A stretch of 64,000 nt of DNA from Citrobacter rodentium NBRC 105723 = DSM 16636. GTDB lineage: Bacteria > Pseudomonadota > Gammaproteobacteria > Enterobacterales > Enterobacteriaceae. Below the pieces are notes generated by a model. It had not been told where the DNA came from, did not search any database, and saw only the letters and a program-made list of their open reading frames with translations. The stretch lies in contig NZ_CP082833.1 in NCBI RefSeq assembly GCF_021278985.1, positions 2,542,001 through 2,606,000 on the forward strand, in the 5' to 3' direction. The position numbers were made by a program, and so were the translations under genes. Below, one piece after another: positions 1-8,904 of this stretch (positions within the stretch are counted from its first letter, which is position 1; every line of letters begins with the position of its first letter).

Positions 1-859
1 TGAACGCATCTACCAGCGCTGAGGAGGGGCGGTGCAGCGGACGAATCAGGCTGACGGTGAATGGCACATTGATACTGAAGCGGCGCACCGTCACTCCGCT
101 TGCGGCGTAATCCAGCGCGGTGAGCGGGTTGACAACGGAGAGCCCCGCGCCGGCGCGCACCAGGGCGCAGACCGACGCCGCGCTGTGGGTCTCCACCACC
201 ATACGGCGTTTCACCCGATGCTCGTTAAACAGCGCGTCGAGCAACTGGCGATAGCTGTCGGTACGCGACAGGCTGATGTAGTTCTCGCCGTGAAAATCCT
301 GCGGCGTTAACACCGCCTTTTGCGCCAGCCGATGGCCCGGCGGCAAAACGCAGACTTCATCCAGCGAGAACAGTTCGGTGCGTTCGGTTCCTGCGGGCGT
401 ATGCAGGGTTTCCGTCAGCCCCAGGTCGTGCCGCTGCGCGGAGAGCCACTCCTCAAGCAGGGGGGATTCCTGCGGCACAATATTCAGGCTGACCTGCGGG
501 TAGCGGGCGAGAAACGGTTGCACCAGCGTCGGCAGCAGCGACTGCGAAAATACCGGCAGGCAGACCACCGACAGCTCGCCCTGGCGAAACTCACGCAGGC
601 TTTCCGCCGCGCTGACTATCCGATCCAGCCCGTACCACGAACGCTGTACCTCTTCAAACAGCCGCAGCCCCTGAACCGTCGGATGCAGTCGGCCACGGGT
701 CCGTTCGAACAGCTTTAAGCCCAGCACTTTCTCAAAGCGCGCCAGCTCGCGGCTGACGGTTGGCTGCGAAGTGTGCAGCAGGCGGGCGGCCTCGGTGAGA
801 TTCCCGGCGGTCATCACCGCATGAAAAATTTCAATATGACGTAAATTAACGGCGGCCAT
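1..859 (-). CDS. lysR: LysR, LysR-type activator of lysA (3' end cut by window edge)
   Basis: LysR is the founding member of the LysR-type regulators. It activates lysA, transcribed divergently, when diaminopimelate is present and represses itself. Translated from the ATG at 857-859, the protein begins MAAVNLRHIEIFHAV and has the N-terminal winged helix-turn-helix (about residues 18-40, with NLTEAARLL and SQPTVSREL). The substrate-binding domain follows. The frame stays open to base 1 and ends in ...RPSSALVDAF, so about 286 codons are visible. The family protein is about 311 residues, so roughly 25 C-terminal residues lie outside the window. The 119-bp gap to lysA should hold both promoters and the LysR operator; I did not define the operator exactly. 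Confidence 0.95.
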   Translation of the reverse strand, partial: MAAVNLRHIEIFHAVMTAGNLTEAARLLHTSQPTVSRELARFEKVLGLKLFERTRGRLHPTVQGLRLFEEVQRSWYGLDRIVSAAESLREFRQGELSVVCLPVFSQSLLPTLVQPFLARYPQVSLNIVPQESPLLEEWLSAQRHDLGLTETLHTPAGTERTELFSLDEVCVLPPGHRLAQKAVLTPQDFHGENYISLSRTDSYRQLLDALFNEHRVKRRMVVETHSAASVCALVRAGAGLSVVNPLTALDYAASGVTVRRFSINVPFTVSLIRPLHRPSSALVDAF

Positions 860-978
860 CGTCACCTCGTTTTATCAGTAAGCTATATCATTTTTGCATA
901 GAGTCCGCATGAAACGATATTTTTTATTGCCTTAAGCCTGTGGCGTAATGGCTAAAAACACCTTTTCCGGAGGCTGAC

Positions 979-2241
979 ATGCCACATTCCCTTTATGCCG
1001 CAGATACCGATCTGACGGCGCAAAACCTGCTCAGACTGCCCGCCGAATTTGGTTGTCCGGTGTGGGTCTACGACGCACAAATTATTCGCCGCCAGATTGC
1101 GGCATTGCAGCAGTTTGACGTGGTGCGTTTTGCGCAGAAAGCCTGCTCGAACATCCATATTCTGCGCTTAATGCGCGAGCAGGGCGTGAAGGTGGATTCC
1201 GTTTCCCTGGGCGAGATAGAACGCGCGCTGGCGGCGGGCTACAACCCGCAGACGCACCCGGACGATATCGTTTTTACCGCCGATGTGATTGATAACGCCA
1301 CGCTTTCCCGGGTCAGCGAACTGCAAATTCCGGTCAATGCCGGGTCTGTCGATATGCTGGCGCAGCTGGGGGAAGTGTCGCCGGGGCACCGCGTCTGGCT
1401 GCGCGTCAATCCGGGGTTTGGTCATGGTCACAGCCAGAAAACCAATACCGGCGGCGAAAACAGCAAGCATGGCATCTGGCACAGCGACTTGCCCCAGGCG
1501 CTGGCAGTGATGCAGCAGTATCAGTTAACGCTGGCCGGCATCCATATGCATATTGGTTCCGGAGTGGATTACGGTCATCTGGAACAGGTCTGTGGAGCGA
1601 TGGTGCGCCAGGTGGTGGAGTTTGGGCAGGATCTGCAGGCGATCTCCGCAGGCGGCGGCCTGTCGATTCCCTATCGCGAGGGAGAAGAGGCGGTGGATAC
1701 CCGGCACTACTTTGGCCTGTGGAACGCCGCGCGCGAACAGATCGCCCGTCATCTGGGCCACCCCGTGAAGCTGGAAATTGAGCCGGGGCGTTTTCTGGTG
1801 GCGGAGTCTGGCGTGCTGGTAACTCAGGTGCGTAGCGTCAAGCAGATGGGCAACCGTCACTTTGTGCTGGTGGATGCAGGCTTCAACGATCTGATGCGCC
1901 CGGCGATGTACGGCAGCTATCACCACATTACGGCGCTGGCCGCCGACGGCCGTTCGCTGGAAAACGCGCCGCAGGTAGAGACGGTGGTCGCCGGGCCGCT
2001 GTGCGAATCCGGCGATGTCTTTACCCAGCAGGAGGGCGGAAACGTCGAAACCCGGACGCTGCCGGCGGTGAAGCCGGGAGACTATCTGGTGCTGCACGAT
2101 ACCGGAGCATACGGCGCGTCGATGTCCTCGAACTACAACAGCCGCCCCCTGCTGCCGGAAGTGCTGTTTGATAACGGCCAGGCGCGGCTGATCCGTCGTC
2201 GTCAGACAATAGAAGAGCTGCTGGCGCTGGAGTTGATGTGA
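979..2241 (+). CDS. lysA: Diaminopimelate decarboxylase
   Basis: LysA catalyses the last step of lysine synthesis, the PLP-dependent decarboxylation of meso-diaminopimelate to L-lysine, in the cytoplasm. The 420-residue product has the length of the E. coli enzyme. The PLP-binding lysine is in FAQKACSN near residue 54. The fold-type III glycine-rich phosphate loop (AGGGLSIPY) lies near residue 230 and the EPGR motif near residue 267. The C-terminal CESGDVF motif near residue 340 supplies active-site residues from the partner subunit. An AGG-type ribosome site (TCCGGAGGCTG) sits just upstream of the ATG. The gene is divergent from lysR, as in related bacteria, which fits LysR control. It looks intact. 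Confidence 0.97.
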   Translation: MPHSLYAADTDLTAQNLLRLPAEFGCPVWVYDAQIIRRQIAALQQFDVVRFAQKACSNIHILRLMREQGVKVDSVSLGEIERALAAGYNPQTHPDDIVFTADVIDNATLSRVSELQIPVNAGSVDMLAQLGEVSPGHRVWLRVNPGFGHGHSQKTNTGGENSKHGIWHSDLPQALAVMQQYQLTLAGIHMHIGSGVDYGHLEQVCGAMVRQVVEFGQDLQAISAGGGLSIPYREGEEAVDTRHYFGLWNAAREQIARHLGHPVKLEIEPGRFLVAESGVLVTQVRSVKQMGNRHFVLVDAGFNDLMRPAMYGSYHHITALAADGRSLENAPQVETVVAGPLCESGDVFTQQEGGNVETRTLPAVKPGDYLVLHDTGAYGASMSSNYNSRPLLPEVLFDNGQARLIRRRQTIEELLALELM

Positions 2242-2243
2242 TG

Positions 2244-2284
2244 GGTATGCCGGATGGCGGCGCAAGCGCTTCTCCGGCCCGCGG
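2244..2284. repeat. REP-like palindrome after lysA
   Basis: A REP/BIME-type stem (ATGCCGGATGGCGGCGCAAG and its pairing arm ending in TCCGGCC) lies between the convergent lysA and galR genes. Such extragenic palindromes usually stabilise the 3' ends of transcripts. Confidence 0.7.
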
Positions 2285-2333
2285 AAAAATAACTGTTGGG
2301 CGGACGGCGGTTAAGGCATAGCCGCCATCCTGA

Positions 2334-3362
2334 TTACTCGTTTGATGCCGAAGGGCCAGGTTCCGCAGGCGATGACACCGAGTGGCGACGCACCAGCGTG
2401 GGGCTAAAGACGTGAGTGATATCCGGCAAGGGGCGCTTTTCCGCCAGCGCCAGCGCCAGCTCCGCGGCCTGGGTCGCCATGGTGACGATCGGATAGCGCA
2501 CGGTGGTGAGACGCGGGCGCACGTAGCGTGAAACCAGCACGTCATCAAACCCAATCAGCGAGATCTCGCCAGGCACCTCCACGCCATTGTCATTGAGCAC
2601 GCCCATTGCGCCCGCCGCCATAGAGTCGTTATAGCAGGCCACCGCCGTAAAGTTTCTGCCGCGGCCTAACAGTTCGGTCATTGCCTGTTCGCCGCCGCTT
2701 TCATCCGGTTCGCCAAAGGTGACAAGGCGGTCGTTTACCGCAATACCGCTCTCCTCAAGGGCGTCGTAGTAGCCCTGCAGGCGGTCTTCCGCGTCGGAAA
2801 TCGAGTGGTTGGAGCAGATATAGCCGATGCGCGTATGGCCCTGCTGAATCAGATGGCGCGTCGCCAGCCAGGCGCCGTAGCGGTCGTCGAGCGCCACGCA
2901 GCGCTGTTCAAAGCCCGGCAGGATGCGGTTGATCAGCACCATGCCCGGCATCTGCTCCATAAGGGCGGTGAGATCGGCATCCGGGATCATCTTCGCGTGA
3001 ACGACCAGCGCCGCACAGCGGTGGCGAATAAGTTGTTCAATCGCCTGACGCTCTTTCTGTTCGTTATGGTAGCCGTTGCCGATCAGCAGAAAATTGCCGG
3101 TGTGATACGCCACCTGTTCCACCGCTTTTACCATCGCGCCGAAAAAGGGATCGGAAACATCGCCCACCACCAGTCCCACGGTTTCGGTGGACTGTTGCGC
3201 CAGCGCGCGCGCGTTGGCGTTAGGATGATAGCTGAGCGTCGCCATCGCGCTGGTCACCGCCAGGCGCGAGGCCTCGCTGGCCTTCGGGGAGGCGTTGATA
3301 ACGCGGGAAACGGTGGCGACTGAAACACCAGCCAGTCGGGCTACATCCTTTATGGTCGCCAT
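2334..3362 (-). CDS. galR: GalR, galactose-operon repressor
   Basis: GalR is a LacI-family repressor that senses D-galactose and controls gal and mgl genes. From the ATG at 3360-3362 it gives 342 residues, against 343 in E. coli. The helix-turn-helix MATIKDVARLAGVSVATVSR opens the protein and the hinge helix ends in ANARALAQQ near residues 50-58. A periplasmic-binding-protein-like sensor follows (VGLVVGDVSDPFF, IGFDDVLVSRYVRPRLTTV). An upstream in-frame start would add 34 residues not found in the family, so the MATIKDV start is preferred. A GalR-type operator lies in its own promoter region. Confidence 0.97.
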   Translation of the reverse strand: MATIKDVARLAGVSVATVSRVINASPKASEASRLAVTSAMATLSYHPNANARALAQQSTETVGLVVGDVSDPFFGAMVKAVEQVAYHTGNFLLIGNGYHNEQKERQAIEQLIRHRCAALVVHAKMIPDADLTALMEQMPGMVLINRILPGFEQRCVALDDRYGAWLATRHLIQQGHTRIGYICSNHSISDAEDRLQGYYDALEESGIAVNDRLVTFGEPDESGGEQAMTELLGRGRNFTAVACYNDSMAAGAMGVLNDNGVEVPGEISLIGFDDVLVSRYVRPRLTTVRYPIVTMATQAAELALALAEKRPLPDITHVFSPTLVRRHSVSSPAEPGPSASNE

Positions 3363-3376
3363 GACAGTACCTGTTG

Positions 3377-3392
3377 TGGGTAAACGCTTACA
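3377..3392. promoter_or_regulatory. Probable GalR operator (autoregulation)
   Basis: TGGGTAAACGCTTACA, read on the other strand as TGTAAGCGTTTACCCA, agrees with the GalR/GalS operator pattern GTGNAANCGNTTNCAC. It starts about 15 bp upstream of the galR start, so repression of galR by its own product is likely. This is pattern-based only. Confidence 0.65.
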
Positions 3393-3579
3393 TTCTTCCA
3401 GTGTTACGGAAAATGCTCGTCGGTTCAAGCGGATTGCCCTGCACAACGCCGCAAAAGTGAACAATTGCGGGCGAAAATACGACGAAAAGCGGAGAATACA
3501 AACCTTTGGTTACACTTTGCGAAGGGCTGTTGCTTTTGTTTGCTGGCGAGCGTTCGCAACGGGTTGATAGAGTTGAGAT

Positions 3580-3663
3580 CCCAGAGGTATTGATAGGTGA
3601 CGTCAACTTTCGGGTTGAACACACGAATTACACCAACCTGCGCAGATGCGCAGGTTTTTTTTT
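3580..3663 (+). ncRNA. omrB: OmrB small RNA
   Basis: The RNA starts CCCAGAGGTATTGATAGGTG, the conserved 5' seed shared by OmrA and OmrB, and ends in a GC-rich hairpin (CCTGCGCAGATGCGCAGG) followed by nine T residues. OmrA and OmrB are Hfq-dependent RNAs induced by EnvZ-OmpR that repress outer-membrane receptors, curli (csgD) and ompR. The position between galR and aas matches E. coli. The copy nearer galR has the OmrB-type middle (CAACTTTCGGGTTGAACAC). About 84 nt. Confidence 0.93.
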
Positions 3664-3778
3664 GCCCACGCCGGAATCTGTAACAGTAACCGACAATATA
3701 CACAACTGGTTGCATTTCCATTCATTCCTTTGCGTTTGCACGCTGGCGAAGCGGCTATGTTAAGACCACAATCAAGAT

Positions 3779-3865
3779 CCCAGAGGTATTGATTGGTGAG
3801 ATTCTTCGGTACGCTCTTCGTACCTGTCTCTTGCACCAGCCTGCGCGGATGCGCAGGTTTTTTTT
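3779..3865 (+). ncRNA. omrA: OmrA small RNA
   Basis: This is the second copy of the tandem pair. It has the same 5' seed (CCCAGAGGTATTGATTGGTG), an OmrA-type middle (TCGGTACGCTCTTCGTACC stem) and a terminator hairpin (CCTGCGCGGATGCGCAGG) followed by T residues. It differs from OmrB mainly in the centre, so seed targets should be shared and central targets private. It lies about 85 bp before aas. About 87 nt. Confidence 0.93.
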
Positions 3866-3950
3866 CGTCCTGACTAAACTGTCGCTCCTGCTGCCCGGAT
3901 CGTATATTCTGCCACCATCAGTTATCGAATCTTCGGCAAAGGGAGTTGGA

Positions 3951-6110
3951 ATGCTATTTGGCTTTTTCCGTAACCTGTGTCGCGTGCTCTATCGGGTGCG
4001 CGTAACGGGAGATATGACAGCACTGCATGGCGAGCGGGTATTAATCACTCCGAACCATGTCTCTTTTCTTGATGGCATCCTGCTGGCGCTGTTTTTGCCG
4101 GTAAGACCGGTGTTTGCGGTGTATACCTCCATCAGCGAGCAGTGGTATATGCGCTGGTTAACCGCGCTGATTGACTTCGTTCCTCTCGATCCCACAAAAC
4201 CGATGGCCATTAAGCACCTGGTGCGGCTGATTGAGCAGGGCCGTCCGGTGGTGATTTTCCCGGAAGGGCGCATTACGTCGACGGGGTCGCTGATGAAAAT
4301 TTACGACGGCGCCGGATTCGTCGCTGCGAAATCCGGGGCGACGCTGGTGCCGGTGCGTATTGAAGGGGCCGAGCTTACCCATTTCAGCCGCCTGAAAGGG
4401 CTGGTTAAACGTCGTTTTTTCCCGCGTATTCACCTGCATGTGCTGCCGCCGACCCGCTTGCCGATGCCGGACGCGCCGCGCGCGCGCGATCGCCGCAGAA
4501 TCGCCGGTGAGATGCTGCATCAGAAGATGATGGAGGCGCGGATGGCGGTGCGCCCGCGCGAAACGCTGTACGAGTCGCTGCTGGCGGCAATGTACCGCTA
4601 TGGCGCAGGTAAAAAATGCATTGAAGATATCAACTTCAAACCGGACAGCTACCGGCAACTGCTCACCAAAACGCTATTTGTCGGACGTATTCTGGAAAAA
4701 TACAGCGTCGAAGGGGAGAAAATCGGCCTGATGCTGCCGAATGCCGCCATCAGCGCGGCGGTGATTTTCGGCGCGGTGTCCCGTCGGCGCATACCGGCGA
4801 TGATGAACTACACGGCTGGCGTGAAAGGGCTGAGCAGCGCCATTACCGCCGCTGAAATCAACACTATTTTCACCTCCCGCCAGTTCCTCGATAAAGGCAA
4901 ACTCTGGCATCTGCCGGAGCAGCTTACTCAGGTTCGCTGGGTCTATCTGGAAGATCTGAAGGCGGATGTCACCACCGCCGACAAGCTGTGGATTTTTGCC
5001 CATCTGCTGATGCCGCGTCTGGCGCAGGTCAGGCAGCAGCCGGAAGAGGCGGCGATGATCCTCTTTACCTCCGGATCGGAAGGTCACCCGAAGGGGGTGG
5101 TGCACAGCCACAAAAGTCTGCTGGCCAACGTCGAGCAGATCAAATCCATCGCCGATTTCACCGCCAATGACCGCTTTATGTCGGCGCTGCCGCTGTTTCA
5201 CTCGTTCGGCCTGACGGTGGGGCTGTTTACGCCGCTGCTGACTGGCGCTGAAGTGTTCCTTTACCCGAGCCCGCTGCACTACCGCATCGTGCCGGAACTG
5301 GTCTATGACCGGAACTGTACGGTGCTGTTTGGCACCTCGACCTTCCTCGGTAACTACGCGCGCTTTGCTAACCCGTATGATTTCTATCGTCTGCGCTACG
5401 TGGTGGCTGGTGCGGAGAAGCTACAGGAGAGTACGAAGCAGCTCTGGCAGGATAAATTTGGTCTGCGCATTCTTGAAGGCTACGGCGTGACGGAGTGCGC
5501 GCCGGTGGTCTCTATCAACGTGCCGATGGCGGCGAAGCCGGGCACCGTTGGCCGTCTCCTGCCGGGAATGGATGCCCGCCTGCTGGCCGTGCCCGGTATT
5601 GAAGATGGCGGACGCCTGCAGTTGAAAGGCCCGAACATCATGAACGGCTACCTGCGGGTGGAAAAACCGGGCGTGCTGGAGGTGCCTGCTGCGAAAAACG
5701 CCCAGGGCGAACTGGAGCGCGGCTGGTACGACACTGGCAACATCGTGCGCTTTGATGAACAGGGTTTTGTACAGATCCAGGGGCGCGCCAAACGCTTTGC
5801 CAAAATTGCCGGTGAGATGGTTTCGCTGGAGATGGTCGAGCAACTGGCGCTGGGCGTATCGCCGGAAAAAATGCACGCGACGGCAATCAAAAGCGACGCC
5901 AGCAAAGGCGAAGCGCTGGTGCTCTTTACGACCGACAGCGAGCTGACGCGCGATAAATTACAGCAGTACGCCCGGTCGCACGGGGTGCCGGAGCTGGCGG
6001 TGCCGCGCGATATCCGTCATCTGAAACAGCTGCCGTTACTGGGCAGCGGTAAGCCGGACTTCGTCACCCTGAAAAGCTGGGTTGATGAAACAGAACAACA
6101 GAATGGGTGA
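3951..6110 (+). CDS. aas: Aas, 2-acylglycerophosphoethanolamine acyltransferase / acyl-ACP synthetase
   Basis: This bifunctional inner-membrane enzyme loads fatty acid onto a bound acyl carrier protein and transfers it to 2-acyl-lysophosphatidylethanolamine, repairing lysophospholipids. From the ATG at 3951, after an AGGGAGTTGG-type ribosome site, the product is 719 residues, equal to E. coli. The acyltransferase domain is N-terminal, with the HX4D motif NHVSFLD (His36, Asp41) and FPEGR near residue 104. The AMP-binding adenylation domain follows, with LFTSGSEGHPKG near residue 375 and a YGVTE motif. An in-frame upstream start would run through omrA and is rejected. lplT overlaps its 3' end by 8 bp, so the two are co-translated. 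Confidence 0.97.
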   Translation: MLFGFFRNLCRVLYRVRVTGDMTALHGERVLITPNHVSFLDGILLALFLPVRPVFAVYTSISEQWYMRWLTALIDFVPLDPTKPMAIKHLVRLIEQGRPVVIFPEGRITSTGSLMKIYDGAGFVAAKSGATLVPVRIEGAELTHFSRLKGLVKRRFFPRIHLHVLPPTRLPMPDAPRARDRRRIAGEMLHQKMMEARMAVRPRETLYESLLAAMYRYGAGKKCIEDINFKPDSYRQLLTKTLFVGRILEKYSVEGEKIGLMLPNAAISAAVIFGAVSRRRIPAMMNYTAGVKGLSSAITAAEINTIFTSRQFLDKGKLWHLPEQLTQVRWVYLEDLKADVTTADKLWIFAHLLMPRLAQVRQQPEEAAMILFTSGSEGHPKGVVHSHKSLLANVEQIKSIADFTANDRFMSALPLFHSFGLTVGLFTPLLTGAEVFLYPSPLHYRIVPELVYDRNCTVLFGTSTFLGNYARFANPYDFYRLRYVVAGAEKLQESTKQLWQDKFGLRILEGYGVTECAPVVSINVPMAAKPGTVGRLLPGMDARLLAVPGIEDGGRLQLKGPNIMNGYLRVEKPGVLEVPAAKNAQGELERGWYDTGNIVRFDEQGFVQIQGRAKRFAKIAGEMVSLEMVEQLALGVSPEKMHATAIKSDASKGEALVLFTTDSELTRDKLQQYARSHGVPELAVPRDIRHLKQLPLLGSGKPDFVTLKSWVDETEQQNG

Positions 6111-7299
6111 GTCAGTGCACACTAACAGTTCGATCTGGTCGAAAGGCATGATGTCGGTGATCGCCGCGCAGTTTCTCTCTGCGTTTGGCGACAACGCTCT
6201 GCTGTTTGCCACGCTGGCGCTGCTGAAAGCGCAGTTTTATCCGGACTGGAGCCAGCCGCTCCTGCAAATGGTGTTTGTGGGCGCTTACATCCTGTTTGCG
6301 CCGTTTGTCGGCCAGGTGGCGGACAGCTTCGCCAAAGGCCGGGTAATGATGTTCGCCAACGCGCTGAAGCTGCTGGGGGCGGCGGGCATCTGCTTTGGCT
6401 TCAACCCGTTTGTCGGCTATACGCTGGTGGGCATTGGCGCTGCTGCCTATTCCCCGGCGAAATATGGCATCCTTGGTGAACTGACCACCGGCGATAAGCT
6501 GGTGAAAGCCAATGGCCTGATGGAAGCCTCCACCATTGCAGCGATTCTGCTCGGATCGGTGGCGGGCGGCGTGCTGGCCGACTGGCATGTGATCGCCGCG
6601 CTGATCGCCTGCGCGCTGGCCTACGCCGGGGCGGTTGTGGCAAACCTGTTCATACCGAAACTGGTCGCCGCGCGGCCCGGACAGTCCTGGCATGTGGTGA
6701 AGATGAGCCGCAGTTTCTTCGGCGCCTGCACATCGCTGTGGCGCAATGGTGAAACGCGCTTCTCGCTGGTCGGCACCAGCCTGTTCTGGGGCGCGGGCGT
6801 GACGCTGCGCTTCCTGCTGGTGCTGTGGGTGCCGGTTGCGCTGGGGATCACCGATAACGCCACGCCAACCTATCTTAATGCGATGGTCGCCATCGGTATT
6901 GTGGCGGGCGCAGGCGCGGCGGCAAAGCTGGTGACGCTGGAAACCGTTGCGCGCTGTATGCCCGCGGGGATCCTGATAGGCGTTGTGGTCGTGATTTTTT
7001 CCCTGCAACACGCTTTGCTGCCGGCCTATGGTCTGCTGATGCTGATTGGCGTGCTGGGCGGTTTTTTTGTCGTGCCGCTGAACGCGCTATTGCAGGAGCG
7101 CGGTAAGCGAAGCGTCGGGGCGGGCAACGCTATTGCGGTGCAAAATCTCGGTGAAAACAGCGCTATGCTGCTGATGCTGGGGCTTTACTCGCTGGCGGTG
7201 TGGGTTGGTGTGCCGGTGGTCGCCGTTGGCGTCGGCTTTGGCGGCCTGTTCGCGACGGCGATAGCTGCGCTGTGGATCTGGCAGCGCCGCCAGGCATAA
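6103..7299 (+). CDS. lplT: LplT, lysophospholipid flippase/transporter
   Basis: LplT is a major-facilitator protein that flips lysophosphatidylethanolamine into the inner leaflet, where Aas re-acylates it. The 398-residue product has about twelve hydrophobic segments. The MFS loop motif is seen as GQVADSFAKGRVMM after the second segment. The start chosen (MGESVHTNSS) corresponds to MSESVHTN in E. coli. It lies inside the last codons of aas, giving translational coupling. The pair forms a transport-and-repair cassette. No defect is seen. Confidence 0.96.
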   Translation: MGESVHTNSSIWSKGMMSVIAAQFLSAFGDNALLFATLALLKAQFYPDWSQPLLQMVFVGAYILFAPFVGQVADSFAKGRVMMFANALKLLGAAGICFGFNPFVGYTLVGIGAAAYSPAKYGILGELTTGDKLVKANGLMEASTIAAILLGSVAGGVLADWHVIAALIACALAYAGAVVANLFIPKLVAARPGQSWHVVKMSRSFFGACTSLWRNGETRFSLVGTSLFWGAGVTLRFLLVLWVPVALGITDNATPTYLNAMVAIGIVAGAGAAAKLVTLETVARCMPAGILIGVVVVIFSLQHALLPAYGLLMLIGVLGGFFVVPLNALLQERGKRSVGAGNAIAVQNLGENSAMLLMLGLYSLAVWVGVPVVAVGVGFGGLFATAIAALWIWQRRQA

Positions 7300-7302
7300 C
7301 AT

Positions 7303-7395
7303 GCCGGATGGCGGCGTAAACGCCTTATCCGGCCTGAGGGGGGGGGCCTGAGGATGGTGCGCTCGTAGGCCTGATAAGCGCAGCGCCATCAGGCA
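7303..7395. repeat. REP/BIME cluster with a nine-G tract
   Basis: Two REP-type palindromic units (ATGCCGGATGGCGGCGTAAA...TTATCCGGCC and AGGCCTGATAAGCGCAGCGC...) lie between the convergent lplT and tas genes. A run of nine G residues at about 7338-7346 separates them and is a likely spot for sequencing or slippage error. It is non-coding. Confidence 0.75.
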
Positions 7396-7402
7396 CTCAT
7401 TC

Positions 7403-8443
7403 TCACGGCGCCGGATAGGTATAAACCTGATGCACTGCTTCAATCTCCGCCAGCACCTCTTCACTCAATTCCAGATGCAGGCTTTCGACGTTGGTTTGTA
7501 GCTGTTCCAGGGTGGTTGCGCCCAGCAGCGTGCTGGCGACAAACGGCTGACGGCGAACAAACGCCAGCGCCATCTGCGCCGGGTCCAGCCCATGTCGCTT
7601 CGCGATATCCACATACGCCGCCACGGCTTTTTCCGTTTGCGCGCCGCTGTAGCGGGTAAAACGGCTGAACAGCGTATTGCGCGCCCCGGCGGGTTTCGCC
7701 CCGTTCAGATATTTTCCGGTCAGGGTGCCAAACGCCAGGCAGGAATAGGCCAGCAGTTCGACGCCTTCGTACTGGCTGACTTCCGCCAGCCCCACTTCAA
7801 AGCTACGGTTGACCAGACTGTACGGATTCTGGATGGTGACAATGCGCGGCAGATCGTGCTTATCCGCCAGATGCAGATAGCGCATCACGCCAAAGGCGGT
7901 TTCGTTAGAGACGCCGATATAGCGAATCTTTCCGGCGCGCTGAAATTCGGCCAGCGCGTCCAGCGTGTCCAGCAGCGAGACTACAGGCGCGGCGTCCGTC
8001 CAGCTGTAGCCGAGCTTGCCAAAGCAGTTGGTCTGACGCTGCGGCCAGTGTACCTGGTACAGATCCAGATAATCGGTCTGCAAACGCTTCAGGCTGTCAT
8101 GCAGCGCTTCACGAATATTTTTACGATCCAGCGCCTGGTTCGGGCGAATAACGCTGTCATTATTGCGCGTCGGACCGCTGACCTTCGACGCAATAATCAA
8201 CTTTTCACGATTGCCATGCTTCGCCAGCCAGTTGCCGACGTAGGTTTCGGTAAGTCCCTGGGTTTCCGGTCGCGGCGGGACCGGGTACATCTCGGCCACA
8301 TCGATCAGGTTAATGCCATTCGCGACGGCATAGTTGAGCTGTGCATGCGCATCGGCTTCGCTATTTTGTTCACCAAACGTCATTGTGCCCAGACCCAGCG
8401 TACTGACTTCAAGCGAGCTGTGGGGTATACGGTGATAGTGCAT
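7403..8443 (-). CDS. tas: Tas, aldo/keto reductase family protein
   Basis: Tas is an NADP-dependent aldo/keto reductase. In E. coli it was found as a multicopy suppressor of a tyrosine auxotrophy, and its natural substrate is not settled. The 346-residue protein begins MHYHRIPHSSLEVSTLGLG. It has the TIM-barrel catalytic set typical of the family, visible as NLIDVAEMYPVPP (Asp and Tyr near residues 48-53), IIASKVSG (Lys near 84) and DLYQVHWPQ (His near 131). The C-terminal NADP-binding segment includes STLLGATTLEQLQTN. It stands alone between REP elements and ygdR. Confidence 0.93.
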   Translation of the reverse strand: MHYHRIPHSSLEVSTLGLGTMTFGEQNSEADAHAQLNYAVANGINLIDVAEMYPVPPRPETQGLTETYVGNWLAKHGNREKLIIASKVSGPTRNNDSVIRPNQALDRKNIREALHDSLKRLQTDYLDLYQVHWPQRQTNCFGKLGYSWTDAAPVVSLLDTLDALAEFQRAGKIRYIGVSNETAFGVMRYLHLADKHDLPRIVTIQNPYSLVNRSFEVGLAEVSQYEGVELLAYSCLAFGTLTGKYLNGAKPAGARNTLFSRFTRYSGAQTEKAVAAYVDIAKRHGLDPAQMALAFVRRQPFVASTLLGATTLEQLQTNVESLHLELSEEVLAEIEAVHQVYTYPAP

Positions 8444-8550
8444 AGCCGTTTCCTTTTTATAATCACGACATAAGGATTATAAAAATGGCTGACGGAAGGG
8501 AAAAAGGGAAGAAAAATTGTCGAGGCCAGCGTTGAGGCTGACCTCAACCA

Positions 8551-8769
8551 TCAACGTTTAATGATTTGCGAAACCTCGTCGCGGTTAATTTGCATGGCGT
8601 TGCCCTGCTGATCGTGGTAGCTCACCAGACCGGTATCATCGTCAATTTCAGGTTTTCCATCGGTCAGGATCATCCGTCCGTCTTTGGTCGCCATGACATA
8701 ATCGCTGCTGCAGCCGGAAACAGCAAAGGCCAGTCCTACGGCGGAAATCACTACTGCCCATTTTTTCAT
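8551..8769 (-). CDS. ygdR: YgdR, small DUF903 lipoprotein
   Basis: A 72-residue lipoprotein. The signal sequence MKKWAVVISAVGLAFAVSGC ends in a lipobox (VSGC), so the mature protein starts at Cys20 and is lipid-anchored. The remaining ~50 residues form the DUF903 SH3-like fold (YVMATKDGRMILTDGKPEID...). Its role is not established. An upstream start adding MPREDNQ is possible but the signal peptide argues for the internal ATG. A paralogue, ygdI, lies at 36858. Confidence 0.93.
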   Translation of the reverse strand: MKKWAVVISAVGLAFAVSGCSSDYVMATKDGRMILTDGKPEIDDDTGLVSYHDQQGNAMQINRDEVSQIIKR

Positions 8770-8904
8770 CTGGTTATCCTCACGTGGCATTCGTCTGATA
8801 ATAGTCTAGTAATAACGTGAAGTTACGCGCAGAGAAAGCGGTAAATTCTTAGTCTGCGAGTGAAAACGGCGAGTTTCGCTCCCCACAGGGAGCGAACTGA
8901 AGGA

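Noticed and set aside
3425..3836. Minus-strand frames across the omrB/omrA region
   Set aside because: They run through two small RNA genes and the galR promoter and share the repeated peptide YQYLWDL from the duplicated RNA seed.
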